This document shows positions 16,697-27,705 of a stretch of 64,000 nt of DNA, in pieces. The notes under the pieces were generated by a model. That model worked only from the letters and a program-made list of their open reading frames with translations, did not search any database and was not told the DNA's origin. The DNA is from Dechloromonas sp. TW-R-39-2 (GTDB taxonomy: Bacteria; Pseudomonadota; Gammaproteobacteria; Burkholderiales; Rhodocyclaceae). The position numbers were made by a program, and so were the translations under genes. The stretch is from NCBI RefSeq assembly GCF_016864195.1, contig NZ_CP045202.1, positions 2,511,001 through 2,575,000 of the forward strand. The letters are read 5' to 3'. Every line of letters begins with the position of its first letter. Positions within the stretch are counted from its first letter, which is position 1.

Positions 16697-16758
16697 GAAT
16701 AGTCTCCAGAAAGAGGATTGGTTTAGTTCGGGTGTAAGTATAAACCACATTCCGAACA

Positions 16759-16778
16759 AATTGTGCACCGCAGCAATT
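16759..16778. promoter_or_regulatory. Dyad upstream of phaP, possible regulatory site
   Basis: AATTG and CAATT arms flank a GC-rich centre containing TGC and GCA triplets. It lies 63-82 bp upstream of the phasin start and about 120 bp from the divergent norE-like gene. PhaR sites are TGC-rich, but the consensus is loose; this is a weak suggestion. Confidence 0.25.
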
Positions 16779-16898
16779 AATCTGGAAATACCAGGTGAAG
16801 CGCGATAAAAGCTGTGCCTATTGCAAACAATCCTCTCTGTATCTGTTCCTTGTTTTGCCCAGGAACGAAAATCAGCGAATCAACTGAGGCAAAGCAAT

Positions 16899-17504
16899 AT
16901 GACAACCATGGCAATGGCAGCAAGTGACGCTCCTTCCGGAGCAGAATACAAAGAACGCATTCCCGGCAACAAGGGAATCTGGGTTGGCATTACCTGTGAA
17001 TTCGTCGAATTCGTCGTGTTGTTTGTCGTCTATTTCGTCGCACGCGCTCACTTTCCTGAATCGTTCGAACAAGGTGCCGAAAAGCTCTCGCGGCTTTCCG
17101 GGACAGTCATCACGCTATTGATGGTAACCAGCAGTTTCTTCATCGCCTGCTCGGTAGCCAGCATGCGGGCCGGTCATCAACGCCGGTCTCTTTACTGGTT
17201 AGTCGCTGGGCTCGTCATGGCGCTCGGCTATCCAATCGCAAAATACTTCGAAATCCAATGGAATCTCGCCCATGGCATCAATGGCGAATCCGGCATTTTC
17301 TTTACGGTCTACTACTACCTGACGTTCAATCATCTGGTTCACGCCACCTGGGGCATTCTTGGCATCTTGTGGGTGCTCGCCCGTCATTTGGCGGGAGGAT
17401 ACTCAACAGACGATTACGCGGGTCTTGAGGCACTCGCCTGTTATTGGCACGCCACCGACATCATCTGGCTTGTCATCTTTCCATTCTTCTACGTACTCGC
17501 CTGA
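16899..17504 (+). CDS. norE: Heme-copper oxidase subunit III family protein, NorE-like
   Basis: Inner membrane protein with about five transmembrane segments, related to cytochrome c oxidase subunit III (WVGITCEFVEFVVLFVVYF; YYYLTFNHLVHATWGI; CYWHATDIIWLVIFPFFYVLA). In denitrifiers such a protein, NorE, supports nitric oxide reductase activity. At 201 aa it fits NorE rather than the longer CoxC. The next gene is a NorF-like protein 2 bp downstream, and nirS is nearby. The ATG at 16899 follows GAGG. Confidence 0.8.
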   Translation: MTTMAMAASDAPSGAEYKERIPGNKGIWVGITCEFVEFVVLFVVYFVARAHFPESFEQGAEKLSRLSGTVITLLMVTSSFFIACSVASMRAGHQRRSLYWLVAGLVMALGYPIAKYFEIQWNLAHGINGESGIFFTVYYYLTFNHLVHATWGILGILWVLARHLAGGYSTDDYAGLEALACYWHATDIIWLVIFPFFYVLA

Positions 17505-17506
17505 AA

Positions 17507-17812
17507 ATGACTACCAAGCAAACCCCTTCTTCGTCCATCACGCCCCTGTTTTATGCCTGGTCCACCCTGGTTGGACTGACATTGCTCAGTCCTTTTCTCG
17601 GGCAATGGCTGCATGGTGCCGCCTGGCTGCAACTTCTGGTCGCTGCCATCATTGGCGTGAAAGGCTGGTTAATTGCACATCACTTCATTGAAACCGAACT
17701 GGCTCACCCGTTCATCCGGCGAGTCATGGGCGCATTCATCGCCTTCACCCCTATCGCACTTCTGCTGACGATATTTTGGGGGCGCCAGTTTGCAAGCTGG
17801 GCAACACTTTGA
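17507..17812 (+). CDS. norF: NorF-like / small cytochrome oxidase subunit IV-type membrane protein
   Basis: 101 aa with three predicted transmembrane helices (about 18-34, 37-58 and 71-92). It starts 2 bp after the NorE-like stop, so the two are translated together. NorF is the usual small partner of NorE. Homology of so small a hydrophobic protein is hard to judge by eye, so the name rests largely on context. Confidence 0.7.
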   Translation: MTTKQTPSSSITPLFYAWSTLVGLTLLSPFLGQWLHGAAWLQLLVAAIIGVKGWLIAHHFIETELAHPFIRRVMGAFIAFTPIALLLTIFWGRQFASWATL

Positions 17813-17856
17813 CGCTTGAAATCAGGCAAGAGTTGCCCGCCCTTCCCCGGCAAAGC

Positions 17857-19269
17857 TCAGAGTTGAGCTGAAATCAGTCGCCCCAATGTAGCAATTGCAG
17901 CCTGCTGCTGCACGGAGTCGGGGTAGCCGTAATTGAGGCGAATGCAGTTGGCAAACTCGCGCTTGGCAGAAAAAATCGGGCCGGGCGCGATGCTGATCCC
18001 TTGATCCAGAGCCATCTTGTGCAATTTCAATGCATCGACTTGATCAGGCAAGCCGATCCACATGAAATAGCCACCAACAGGCCGAGCCAGTTTGCTTTCA
18101 GGTGGAAAATAACGCTCAACGGCATCGATCAAAACCGACTCCTGAACTGCCAACTGCTGCCGCAAGCGACGTAAATGGTGATCATAGCCACCATTTTTCA
18201 GGAAATCGGCCATGGCAATCTGCACAGGAATCGTCGTGGCCAATGTGGTCGACAGCTTCAAGCGAACGATTTTTTCCGTATAACGCCCGGCAGCCACCCA
18301 GCCGATCCGGTAACCGGGTGCCAGGCATTTTGAAAAAGACGAAACATGCATGACATGGTCGGTCCTGGCTTCCGATTTGCTGCATAAAGGAGCTTGTGAG
18401 CCAAAGTACAACTCACCGTAAACATCATCCTCGATGAGCGGCACATCGTACCGGCCGAGCAGATCGATCAGGTATTTCTTTCGCGCATCGGAAACCAGAC
18501 TGCCGGTTGGATTTGCGAAATTAAGCATCAACAAACAGGCCTTGATCGGATAGCGACGCAAGGCATCCTCCAAAGCCTCCAAACTGATGCCTTCACGCGG
18601 GTGCGAGGGAATTTCGATCACTTTCAGGCCCAGGCGCTCGCTGGCCTGCAAGCCGGCATAAAAAGTAGGTGACTCGATGGCAATCAGGTCGCCCGGCGAC
18701 GTCGCTGCCTGCAGGCAGAGATTCAGCCCTTCCATAGCACCGGACGTGATGACAATTTCATCCGTCGGTACAACAGCACCGCGCGACAAATAACGCAGCA
18801 CGATCTGGCGACGTAATTCCTCATTTCCGGGCGGCAAGTCGGTCACCGTGGAAATCGGATCAAATTTGCGTGCAGCCTGGCCCAGGAAGCGACCTAATTT
18901 ATCCAGCGGAAACAAATAGGGACTCGGAAAACTGGAGCCAAGCGGAACCACGGAAGGGTTCTTGACGCTGTTCAGTATCTGGAAAATGAAATCGCTCACC
19001 TGCAACTCAGTCGAGTTGCTTACGGGATGACTCATTTCGGGTTCGTGCAGGCGCTGCCCAAGACGGGCGCGCACGAAATAACCGGACTTCGGTCGCGCCT
19101 CAATCAGGCCACGACTTTCCAGCAAATAATAAGCCTGCGTGACTGTGACAGGGCTGACATTGCGCGATTTACAGACCTGGCGAACCGAAGGCAGGCGATC
19201 ACCGGCCATCAATACGCCATCGCTGATCAATTTTTCTGTTTCAAATGCGAGGCTTTGATAAAGACCCAT
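17857..19269 (-). CDS. MocR/PdxR-type regulator (GntR helix-turn-helix fused to aminotransferase fold)
   Basis: The N-terminal winged helix has GDRLPSVRQVCKSRNVSPVTVTQAYYLLESRGLIEARPKSGYFV (about residues 24-67). The rest is a class I PLP-dependent aminotransferase fold: NFANPTGS, EDDVYGELYF and the lysine-bearing SSFSKCLAPGYRIGW. Such proteins are transcriptional regulators using PLP as effector site. I chose the ATG at 19269 after GAGTGAG rather than a TTG upstream. It lies between norEF and nirS but its target is unknown; MocR proteins often control amino acid, vitamin B6 or taurine genes. Confidence 0.88.
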   Translation of the reverse strand: MGLYQSLAFETEKLISDGVLMAGDRLPSVRQVCKSRNVSPVTVTQAYYLLESRGLIEARPKSGYFVRARLGQRLHEPEMSHPVSNSTELQVSDFIFQILNSVKNPSVVPLGSSFPSPYLFPLDKLGRFLGQAARKFDPISTVTDLPPGNEELRRQIVLRYLSRGAVVPTDEIVITSGAMEGLNLCLQAATSPGDLIAIESPTFYAGLQASERLGLKVIEIPSHPREGISLEALEDALRRYPIKACLLMLNFANPTGSLVSDARKKYLIDLLGRYDVPLIEDDVYGELYFGSQAPLCSKSEARTDHVMHVSSFSKCLAPGYRIGWVAAGRYTEKIVRLKLSTTLATTIPVQIAMADFLKNGGYDHHLRRLRQQLAVQESVLIDAVERYFPPESKLARPVGGYFMWIGLPDQVDALKLHKMALDQGISIAPGPIFSAKREFANCIRLNYGYPDSVQQQAAIATLGRLISAQL

Positions 19270-19370
19270 CGGCTCACTCAAGGAAAACAAGGTGCAGCGG
19301 CTCTCTGCAGGATATGCGGTGAATCAGGCGAGCATAGTGACACACGCCCACATATCTTTCCCTCTGCTGA

Positions 19371-19427
19371 GGGAAAAAAGAGACCGGAAGGCGGGGGACT
19401 GCCAGGAGATAGGCACACCTTCCGGTC
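19371..19427 (-). terminator. Terminator after nirS
   Basis: GACCGGAAGG and CCTTCCGGTC form a 10-bp stem with a long loop; on the minus strand it is followed by TCTCTTTTTT. It starts 16 bp after the nirS stop codon. Confidence 0.7.
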
Positions 19428-19442
19428 GAAGACAGCAAATGA

Positions 19443-21320
<1,878 letters not shown>

Positions 21321-22511
21321 TCACCCGGGAATCAAGCGCAACACGGCAATCTCCGAAGGCGCACCAAAACGCTTTGGTGGCCCCCAGTAGCCGGTTCCCC
21401 GACTGGTATAGACCGCCAAGCGACCCAGTCGATGCAAGCCCGCCGTAAAAGGCTGCTGCAAGGGCACGAAATGATTCCAGGGCCAGAACTGGCCACCATG
21501 CGTATGGCCGGAAAGTTGCAAGTCGAAACCGGCTGCAGCGGCTGCACGAGCCGAACGGGGCTGATGGGCGAGCAAGACACGCAGCAAGCCGGGAGGACTA
21601 CCGGCAAGCGCAGCCACCGGATCGCTGGCCTGGCTGGCATCAAAAGCAGCCGCGGAATAATCGCTGACCCCAGCCAGAATGAAGCGTGCGCCATCACGTT
21701 CGATAACAAGGTGACGGTTATCCAGGTTGTGCAGTCCAATACGTTCAAACTCACGCATCCACGCCGTGGCCCCCGCGTAATACTCATGGTTGCCGCTCAC
21801 CACATAAGTACCGTAGCGACTGCGCAGATCGCCAAGCGGTGCGGTATCGGCATGCAGTTCCTCGACACTGCCATCAACCACGTCACCCGTAATTGCGACC
21901 AGGTCGGCATCGAGCTGATTGACGCGGTCGACGATCGCCTGAACATAATTTTGCTTGATTGTCGGACCGACATGAATATCGCTGAGCTGCACAATGGTCA
22001 CCCCGACCAGCGCCTCGGGAAGCCCGGCCAACGGGATATCAACCCGTACCACACGGGCGACGCGACGCGCATTGATGTAGCCGAGCAAGGAAAACAGGCC
22101 GGCCAGTACAAGCACGCCAAGCGCACTCGGAGCCACCGGCACATCAACCCATAAAGCTGCGATATCGCGCAGCACGGTCAACACCAGCACCGAGGAAAAA
22201 AGTCCCATTGCCAGACCACCCAAGCCACTGAGCCGATCAGCCAAGGCCTGACGGTCGACGATGAAACGGGCCAGTAAACCAAGAGGAACGAGGCAGGTCG
22301 AAATCACCAGTCCGGCAATCGCCAATATCAAGCCTGGGCGGCTCAGTTCAAGCGGTGGCAGCAATCGCCAGCCGATATAGGCATGCAGACCCGCGACCAG
22401 CGGTAAAAGACGCCAGAGCGTCCGTTTCAACCGGACGGTCAGTACGGAGTCAGGCTTTTCCGAACGAGGTAGTGCTTGGCTATGGGGCATGGCGTTTCGC
22501 TGCGTGTGCAT
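21321..22511 (-). CDS. Membrane-anchored metallophosphoesterase (YkuE-like)
   Basis: The N-terminal half has about four transmembrane helices (residues 35-150). The C-terminal half is a calcineurin-like phosphoesterase with the ordered metal motifs SDIHVG, GDVVDG, GNHEYY and GHTHGGQFW. Members act on phospholipid headgroups or UDP-sugars at the membrane; the substrate here is unknown. It follows the sigma factor and small membrane gene on the same strand with a 44-bp gap and may belong to their operon. Confidence 0.85.
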   Translation of the reverse strand: MHTQRNAMPHSQALPRSEKPDSVLTVRLKRTLWRLLPLVAGLHAYIGWRLLPPLELSRPGLILAIAGLVISTCLVPLGLLARFIVDRQALADRLSGLGGLAMGLFSSVLVLTVLRDIAALWVDVPVAPSALGVLVLAGLFSLLGYINARRVARVVRVDIPLAGLPEALVGVTIVQLSDIHVGPTIKQNYVQAIVDRVNQLDADLVAITGDVVDGSVEELHADTAPLGDLRSRYGTYVVSGNHEYYAGATAWMREFERIGLHNLDNRHLVIERDGARFILAGVSDYSAAAFDASQASDPVAALAGSPPGLLRVLLAHQPRSARAAAAAGFDLQLSGHTHGGQFWPWNHFVPLQQPFTAGLHRLGRLAVYTSRGTGYWGPPKRFGAPSEIAVLRLIPG

Positions 22512-22555
22512 ACTTCGGGGGAAACCGCCCGGCCCAAGCCAGGCGGCACATGCGA

Positions 22556-22939
22556 TCAGGTGGGGTCTGCCGGCTTGTCCGCAACATTGCCGGAAACATC
22601 GGGCTTGCCTGTCGCGCAGCAGCTACTCCAGCGGCCACCGAAGCGACTCTTCAGTTGCTGACGCTCTTCTGGCGTCATCTTTTCCCAGCGTTCCCGACGT
22701 TCACGCCAATGGCCATGGCAGCCACCGCGCAGACCGCCAAACAAAATCCGGCTCAACACCAGCACGCCAAGCGCTTGCCAGTAGCCGATCGGCGAGACGC
22801 CAAGAAAAATATCGGGCAACAGGCAGTTCCACAGTTGCATGACAATCCAGGTAACGGCAGCGATCCCGGCGACGGCCATCAGGCCGATCTTGAGACAGCG
22901 CGAAACACAGTCGGATTTTTCAGTAGAGCATTGCATCAT
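22556..22939 (-). CDS. Small membrane protein downstream of an ECF sigma factor
   Basis: 127 aa with two hydrophobic segments (about 18-38 and 44-68), a cysteine-rich start, then a basic segment HWRERRERWEKMTPEERQQLKSRF-like (residues about 77-100) that recalls DUF3106/Spy-type MTPEERQ repeats. It starts 13 bp after the sigma factor stop with GAGGA upstream, so it is translated with it. An anti-sigma or stress-sensing role is possible from position only; I do not recognise a known anti-sigma fold. Confidence 0.65.
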   Translation of the reverse strand: MMQCSTEKSDCVSRCLKIGLMAVAGIAAVTWIVMQLWNCLLPDIFLGVSPIGYWQALGVLVLSRILFGGLRGGCHGHWRERRERWEKMTPEERQQLKSRFGGRWSSCCATGKPDVSGNVADKPADPT

Positions 22940-22952
22940 GGTGATTCCTCGT

Positions 22953-23498
22953 TCAGGGTTGTTCGTCGTAAAGGGGGCGGAGGCGTTCGCGCAAGTGCAG
23001 AACGGCCTGTCGCTTCCAGCCCAGCAGGGTGTTCATGGAAGTACCGCTTTCTGCTGCCATTTCCTTGAAGCTCCGCCCATCGAGTTCGTGGGCAATGAAC
23101 ACATCGCGCGGCCCGACAGGCAATTCGTCGAGTGCAGCCGCAATCGCATCCAGCCACAAACCGCGCAAATATGCCGCTTCCGGGCCGCCGTCATCGGCCG
23201 GCAAGGCCTTATCCAGCCAATCAGCAGCATCGTCATCCTCAGCCCAGGCAATCGGCAAAGGCTCCTCGCGCCGCTTGCGAAAGCGGTCGACGATGCGATT
23301 GCGCGCCACCCGGAACAGCCATGCACCGACTTGCTCGATCGGCTCAGGCAAACGCCAGGCCTCAACCAGTTCGAAAAAGACATCCTGCAGGATGTCCTCA
23401 GCCTCACCCGGATCAGGCACCCGCTGACGAATAAAACTGCCCAGCCGCCCGCTTTCGCGGGCAACGGTTTCAGTCAGGCGGCGGTTTTGCTCAGCCAT
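22953..23498 (-). CDS. ECF-type RNA polymerase sigma factor
   Basis: Region 2: SFIRQRVPDPGEAEDILQDVFFELVEAW and WLFRVARNRIVDRFRKRRE. Region 4: ALDELPVGPRDVFIAHELDGRSFKEMAAESGTSMNTLLGWKRQAVLHLRERL. The two regions together make about 180 aa. Possible starts are at 23573, 23546 and 23498; I use the last, which gives a normal ECF length, but no site has a strong ribosome-binding sequence. Two genes downstream on the same strand look co-transcribed. The stimulus is unknown. Confidence 0.85.
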   Translation of the reverse strand: MAEQNRRLTETVARESGRLGSFIRQRVPDPGEAEDILQDVFFELVEAWRLPEPIEQVGAWLFRVARNRIVDRFRKRREEPLPIAWAEDDDAADWLDKALPADDGGPEAAYLRGLWLDAIAAALDELPVGPRDVFIAHELDGRSFKEMAAESGTSMNTLLGWKRQAVLHLRERLRPLYDEQP

Positions 23499-23707
23499 CA
23501 GGCGGTTCTTTTCGTAAAGCGGTGGCAGGGAAAGCAATGTGTCCATGCCTGGGTAGACGAACGAGAAATACAAATATTGCGGGAAACTGAAAAATAATTG
23601 GCATTACGACGCATGCCGCAGATCAGACAAGCATCAGGTCTCGCCGAATCGAGAACAACAAAAAACCCGCAGAGCCTGAGCCATGCGGGTTTGAAGTTGG
23701 TTTTAAC

Positions 23708-23782
23708 TGGTGCGAGCGGAGGGTTTCGAACCCCCGACCCCCGCCGTGTGAAGGCGATGCTCTACCCCTGAGCTACGCTCGC
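23708..23782 (-). tRNA. tRNA-Val (CAC)
   Basis: Cloverleaf on the minus strand with acceptor stem GCGAGCG/CGCTCGC, anticodon loop TTCACAC (anticodon CAC), T arm GGGGGTTCGAAACCC and an encoded CCA end. 75 nt. Confidence 0.93.
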
Positions 23783-23956
23783 AAAGCGTTAAAAGCGGGT
23801 ACCTGAAACTCTTCTGCTTGTTGATTCATGGCAAACATGATCAAACAAGCTGATACAGCAATTCAAGAGCCGCGCATTTAAACATAAGTCAGTCAGCGCG
23901 TCAAACCACGCTCGGCTAGAATAACGGTCTTTGCATCCGTATAGATCACGCCCCTC

Positions 23957-25351
23957 ATGAAGCCTGTCCGCACCCGTTTTGCCCCCAGCCCCACCGGTTA
24001 CCTGCACATCGGCGGCGCCCGTACCGCCCTCTTCTCCTGGGCCTTTGCCCGTCGCCACGGCGGCACTTTCGTATTGCGCATCGAGGACACCGACGTTGCA
24101 CGCTCGACGCCGGAAGCCGTACAAGCAATCATCGACGGCATGAACTGGCTGGGCCTGGAACATGACGAAGGTCCGTTCTACCAGATGCAGCGCATGGAGC
24201 GTTACAAGGAAGCCATCCAGCAAATGTTGGCCAACGGCACCGCTTATTATTGCTACACGACGCGCGAAGAACTCGACGCGCTGCGTGCCGAGCAGGAAGC
24301 GAAGAAGGAAAAGCCGCGCTACGACGGCCGCTGGCGTCCGGAAGCCGGCAAAATCCTGCCGACGCCGCCGGCCAACATCCCGCCGGTGATCCGCTTCAAG
24401 AATCCGAAGGACGGCGTCGTCGCCTGGGACGACCAGGTCAAGGGCCGCATCGAGATCGCCAACGGCGAGCTCGACGACCTGATCATTGCCCGTGCCGATG
24501 GCACGCCGACCTATAACTTCTGCGTCTGCGTCGACGACTGGGACATGGGCATCACCCACGTCATCCGCGGCGACGACCACGTCAACAACACGCCGCGCCA
24601 GATCAACATCCTCGCCGCGCTGGGTGCCGAAGTGCCGCAATACGCCCATCTCTCGATGATCCTCGGTGACGACGGCGCCAAGCTGTCGAAGCGTCATGGC
24701 GCCGTCTCGGTCATGCAGTACGACGAAGACGGTTTCCTGACCGAAGCAGTCATCAATTACCTGGCCCGCCTCGGCTGGTCGCACGGCGACGATGAGGTCT
24801 TCTCGCGCCAGCAGTTCGTCGAATGGTTCGATCTTGACCACATCACCGCCTCGGCCGCCCAGTTCAATACCGAAAAACTGCTGTGGCTGAACCAGCATTA
24901 CATGAAGCAGCTGCCGGCTGCCGAACTGGCCGCCAAGGTCAAACCTCGCCTGGCAGCGCGCGGTATCAATACCGACGCCGGCCCCAGCCTTGAAAATGCC
25001 GTTGCTTTGTATGTCGACCGCAGCAATACGCTGAATGTGCTGGCCGATGCGGTCGAAGTCTTCTACACGACAGTCACGCCGAACCCTGAGCTGCTCGCAC
25101 AACACCTGAGCGACGAGGCTCGCCCAGCACTGGTCGATTTCGCAGCCGGCATTGCCAACGTTGCCTGGGAGGCTCCGGCGATCAATGCGCTGATCAAGGA
25201 AACTGTCGCCAAACATGGCCTGAAAATGCCAAAGCTGGCGATGCCCTTGCGCGTTTTGCTAACGGGTCAGGCTCAAACGCCTTCGGTTGATGCAGTCATT
25301 GTGCTGATCGGGCGCGATAAAGTTATCAGCCTTCTTGGGGGCAATCTCTAA
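23957..25351 (+). CDS. gltX: Glutamyl-tRNA synthetase
   Basis: Class I synthetase charging tRNA-Glu, or tRNA-Glu and tRNA-Gln if the indirect route is used. HIGG signature at residues 17-20 ([18 protein letters not shown]) and KLSKRHG near 242. 464 aa is normal. It is followed 63 bp later by a tRNA array that includes two tRNA-Glu genes. A long frame on the other strand (23789-25216) is an artefact of GC-rich codon use. Confidence 0.97.
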   Translation: MKPVRTRFAPSPTGYLHIGGARTALFSWAFARRHGGTFVLRIEDTDVARSTPEAVQAIIDGMNWLGLEHDEGPFYQMQRMERYKEAIQQMLANGTAYYCYTTREELDALRAEQEAKKEKPRYDGRWRPEAGKILPTPPANIPPVIRFKNPKDGVVAWDDQVKGRIEIANGELDDLIIARADGTPTYNFCVCVDDWDMGITHVIRGDDHVNNTPRQINILAALGAEVPQYAHLSMILGDDGAKLSKRHGAVSVMQYDEDGFLTEAVINYLARLGWSHGDDEVFSRQQFVEWFDLDHITASAAQFNTEKLLWLNQHYMKQLPAAELAAKVKPRLAARGINTDAGPSLENAVALYVDRSNTLNVLADAVEVFYTTVTPNPELLAQHLSDEARPALVDFAAGIANVAWEAPAINALIKETVAKHGLKMPKLAMPLRVLLTGQAQTPSVDAVIVLIGRDKVISLLGGNL

Positions 25352-25367
25352 AAAACGCAAAAAGCCC

Positions 25368-25396
25368 TTTACAAGGCGTAAAACGCTCCCTATAAT
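25368..25396 (+). promoter_or_regulatory. Sigma-70 promoter of the tRNA array
   Basis: TTTACA (25368-25373), a 17-bp spacer and a perfect TATAAT (25391-25396), 18 bp before the first tRNA-Ala base. A stable RNA promoter close to consensus. Confidence 0.85.
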
Positions 25397-25414
25397 GCGG
25401 CCTTCTTTCGCGGC

Positions 25415-25490
<76 letters not shown>

Positions 25491-25516
25491 AAAAGCGCGA
25501 AAGAAAGCTAGTCCGG

Positions 25517-25592
25517 GTCCCCATCGTCTAGAGGCCTAGGACACCGCCCTTTCACGGCGGTAACCGGGGTTCGAATCCCCGTGGGGACGCCA
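25517..25592 (+). tRNA. tRNA-Glu (TTC), copy 1
   Basis: Acceptor stem GTCCCCA/TGGGGAC, anticodon loop CTTTCAC (anticodon TTC), T arm CGGGGTTCGAATCCCCG, CCA encoded. Start coordinate uncertain by one base; taken from the 367-bp offset to copy 2. Confidence 0.93.
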
Positions 25593-25622
25593 AGAATTTG
25601 GCAGTGTGCAGTTTAGTAGTGT

Positions 25623-25699
25623 GGAGTGGTAGTTCAGTTGGTTAGAATACCGGCCTGTCACGCCGGGGGTCGCGGGTTCGAGTCCCGTCCACTCCGCCA
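25623..25699 (+). tRNA. tRNA-Asp (GTC), copy 1
   Basis: Acceptor stem GGAGTGG/CCACTCC, anticodon loop CTGTCAC (anticodon GTC), T arm GCGGGTTCGAGTCCCGT, CCA encoded. 77 nt. Confidence 0.95.
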
Positions 25700-25773
25700 A
25701 CGTTTTAGAGGTTCTGAATTAGTTTTCAGAGTCTTGGGTGAAAACCCGAAGTCGTTCGGTTATCTCTCCAAAT

Positions 25774-25849
<76 letters not shown>

Positions 25850-25883
25850 GATGCTGAACGAGCAGTTGTTGTAGTTAGTCCGG

Positions 25884-25959
25884 GTCCCCATCGTCTAGAG
25901 GCCTAGGACACCGCCCTTTCACGGCGGTAACCGGGGTTCGAATCCCCGTGGGGACGCCA
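25884..25959 (+). tRNA. tRNA-Glu (TTC), copy 2
   Basis: Same sequence as copy 1, with identical flanks on the 3' side, as part of a 193-bp direct repeat. Confidence 0.95.
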
Positions 25960-25989
25960 AGAATTTGGCAGTGTGCAGTTTAGTAGTGT

Positions 25990-26066
25990 GGAGTGGTAGT
26001 TCAGTTGGTTAGAATACCGGCCTGTCACGCCGGGGGTCGCGGGTTCGAGTCCCGTCCACTCCGCCA
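25990..26066 (+). tRNA. tRNA-Asp (GTC), copy 2
   Basis: Same sequence as copy 1 (anticodon GTC). Last gene of the array, followed by a terminator. Confidence 0.95.
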
Positions 26067-26078
26067 ACAAATAAATAA

Positions 26079-26100
26079 ACCAGCTACGGCTGGTTTTTTT
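26079..26100 (+). terminator. Terminator of the tRNA array
   Basis: CCAGC-TAC-GGCTGG type hairpin followed by seven T residues, 13 bp after the last tRNA. Confidence 0.85.
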
Positions 26101-26186
26101 ATTTCCCGCTCACGATCAGGGGTGTTCAGCCTTAGCCCGGTATAATCACCGGTTTGGTTGCCCCGTTGTGCCAGGAGCCTCAGTCT

Positions 26187-27704
26187 ATGCAGGACCGTAC
26201 TTTTCTGTCGCTTCTCCGCCGCTTGACCGGCGCCTCGCTTGGCTTGGCGATACTTGTTTCAGCACAGCCAGCCCAGGCTGAATCCGCCTTCAGACTCCCC
26301 CTGATATCGCTGATCATGCCCGGCTTGAACAGCGAACCGGAAGCCCCCACGCCGGAAGCCGCTCTAACCGTTCACGAACTGCCTGCTGCCTACCCATTCC
26401 CGCAAAACATCGACCTGACCAGCCAACCCAACGATTTGTGGATACGGATCCGCAATGGCTTCGCCATGGCCGATCTGAACGACGACCTGACCCTGCATTA
26501 CCAGCAGTATTACCAGAACCGCCCTGACGCGCTGCGCCGCATGGTTGAGCGTAGCCGGCCGATCATGCATCACATCGTCGAGGAACTGGAGGCGCGCGGC
26601 ATGCCGACCGAACTGGCACTGCTGCCGATGGTAGAAAGCTCGTTCAATCCGATGGCTTATTCACGCGCCCATGCAGCCGGCCTGTGGCAGTTCATTCCGG
26701 CTACCGGCAAGCGATTCAATCTGGAACAGAACTGGTGGCAGGACCAGCGCCGCGACATCGTCGCCTCGACCAGCGCCGCGCTCGACTACCTGCAGAGCAT
26801 TTATGAAATGCATGGCGACTGGCACCTCGCGCTGGCCTCGTACAACTGGGGAGAAGGCGCCGTCAAACGTGCGGTTGAAAAGAACATTGCGCGCGACCTG
26901 CCGACGGACTACGCCAGCCTGACCATGCCGAACGAAACACGGCATTACGTTCCCAAACTCCAGGCTCTGAAGAACATCTTCAACAATCCTCGCCTGATGG
27001 CCCAGCTGAACATTCCAAGCATCAGCAACCGACCTTATTTCACCACCGTTGAAACGGCGCGTGCGATGGATGTCAAAACGGCAGCACGCCTGGCCAATAT
27101 GCCGATGGATGCCTTTGTGGCACTGAACCCCTCGCACAATCGCCCGGTCATCAAGGCATCGACGCCACTGGTCATCCCGGAAGACAAGCTGGCCACCTTC
27201 CAAAGCAATCTGGAACGGACCAACACGCCGCTCACCGAGTGGCAAGCCTACACGCTGAAGTCTGGCGAAAAACTCAACAAATTAGCCCCCCGCTTCGGCA
27301 TTCCGCTGGCCGAGCTGCTGCGGATCAACGGCCTGAGCGGCAAGGTTCGCCTGGGCAGCGGCTCGACCATCCTGGTACCTTCCGGCCAGGGAGCCAGCGA
27401 CCTTTCCCTGCTCGGAAATCATGCCTCCCTGCCGCAGATCATCGAGCCGGAACCCGCCCCCAGCCGAGCGGCAGAAAAATCGACGAAAAAAGAGGCGGCA
27501 AAGCCGACCGGCAAGGCTGATCACAAACACGCAAGCAGCAAGACAGCAGCCAAACACGGCAAGCCCGAACATGGCAAAGCAACCGGAAAAACAGCCGCCG
27601 GAAAAACCGGATCAAGCAGCGCCAAGCCCAAGGCCAGCAGCAAACCCGCTGCAACGCCCGCCAAAACCGGCAAACCCGCCGTCGCGGCAAAAAAGCGCGG
27701 TTGA
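26187..27704 (+). CDS. mltD: Membrane-bound lytic murein transglycosylase D-like, with LysM and Lys/Ala-rich tail
   Basis: Cleaves the glycan backbone of peptidoglycan in the periplasm. Signal peptide about 1-31 (no clear lipobox cysteine). The SLT domain has the catalytic glutamate in VESSFNPMAYSRAHAAGLWQ near residue 150 and the MltD-type ASYNWGEGAV. One LysM motif lies at about 353-400. The last 85 residues are rich in K, A, S, P and G, a long disordered basic tail unusual for the family. The ATG at 26187 follows AGGAG. Confidence 0.9.
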   Translation: MQDRTFLSLLRRLTGASLGLAILVSAQPAQAESAFRLPLISLIMPGLNSEPEAPTPEAALTVHELPAAYPFPQNIDLTSQPNDLWIRIRNGFAMADLNDDLTLHYQQYYQNRPDALRRMVERSRPIMHHIVEELEARGMPTELALLPMVESSFNPMAYSRAHAAGLWQFIPATGKRFNLEQNWWQDQRRDIVASTSAALDYLQSIYEMHGDWHLALASYNWGEGAVKRAVEKNIARDLPTDYASLTMPNETRHYVPKLQALKNIFNNPRLMAQLNIPSISNRPYFTTVETARAMDVKTAARLANMPMDAFVALNPSHNRPVIKASTPLVIPEDKLATFQSNLERTNTPLTEWQAYTLKSGEKLNKLAPRFGIPLAELLRINGLSGKVRLGSGSTILVPSGQGASDLSLLGNHASLPQIIEPEPAPSRAAEKSTKKEAAKPTGKADHKHASSKTAAKHGKPEHGKATGKTAAGKTGSSSAKPKASSKPAATPAKTGKPAVAAKKRG

Positions 27705-27705
27705 T

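Noticed and set aside
23789..25216. 475-codon frame on the minus strand
   Set aside because: Antisense to gltX, which is unambiguous.
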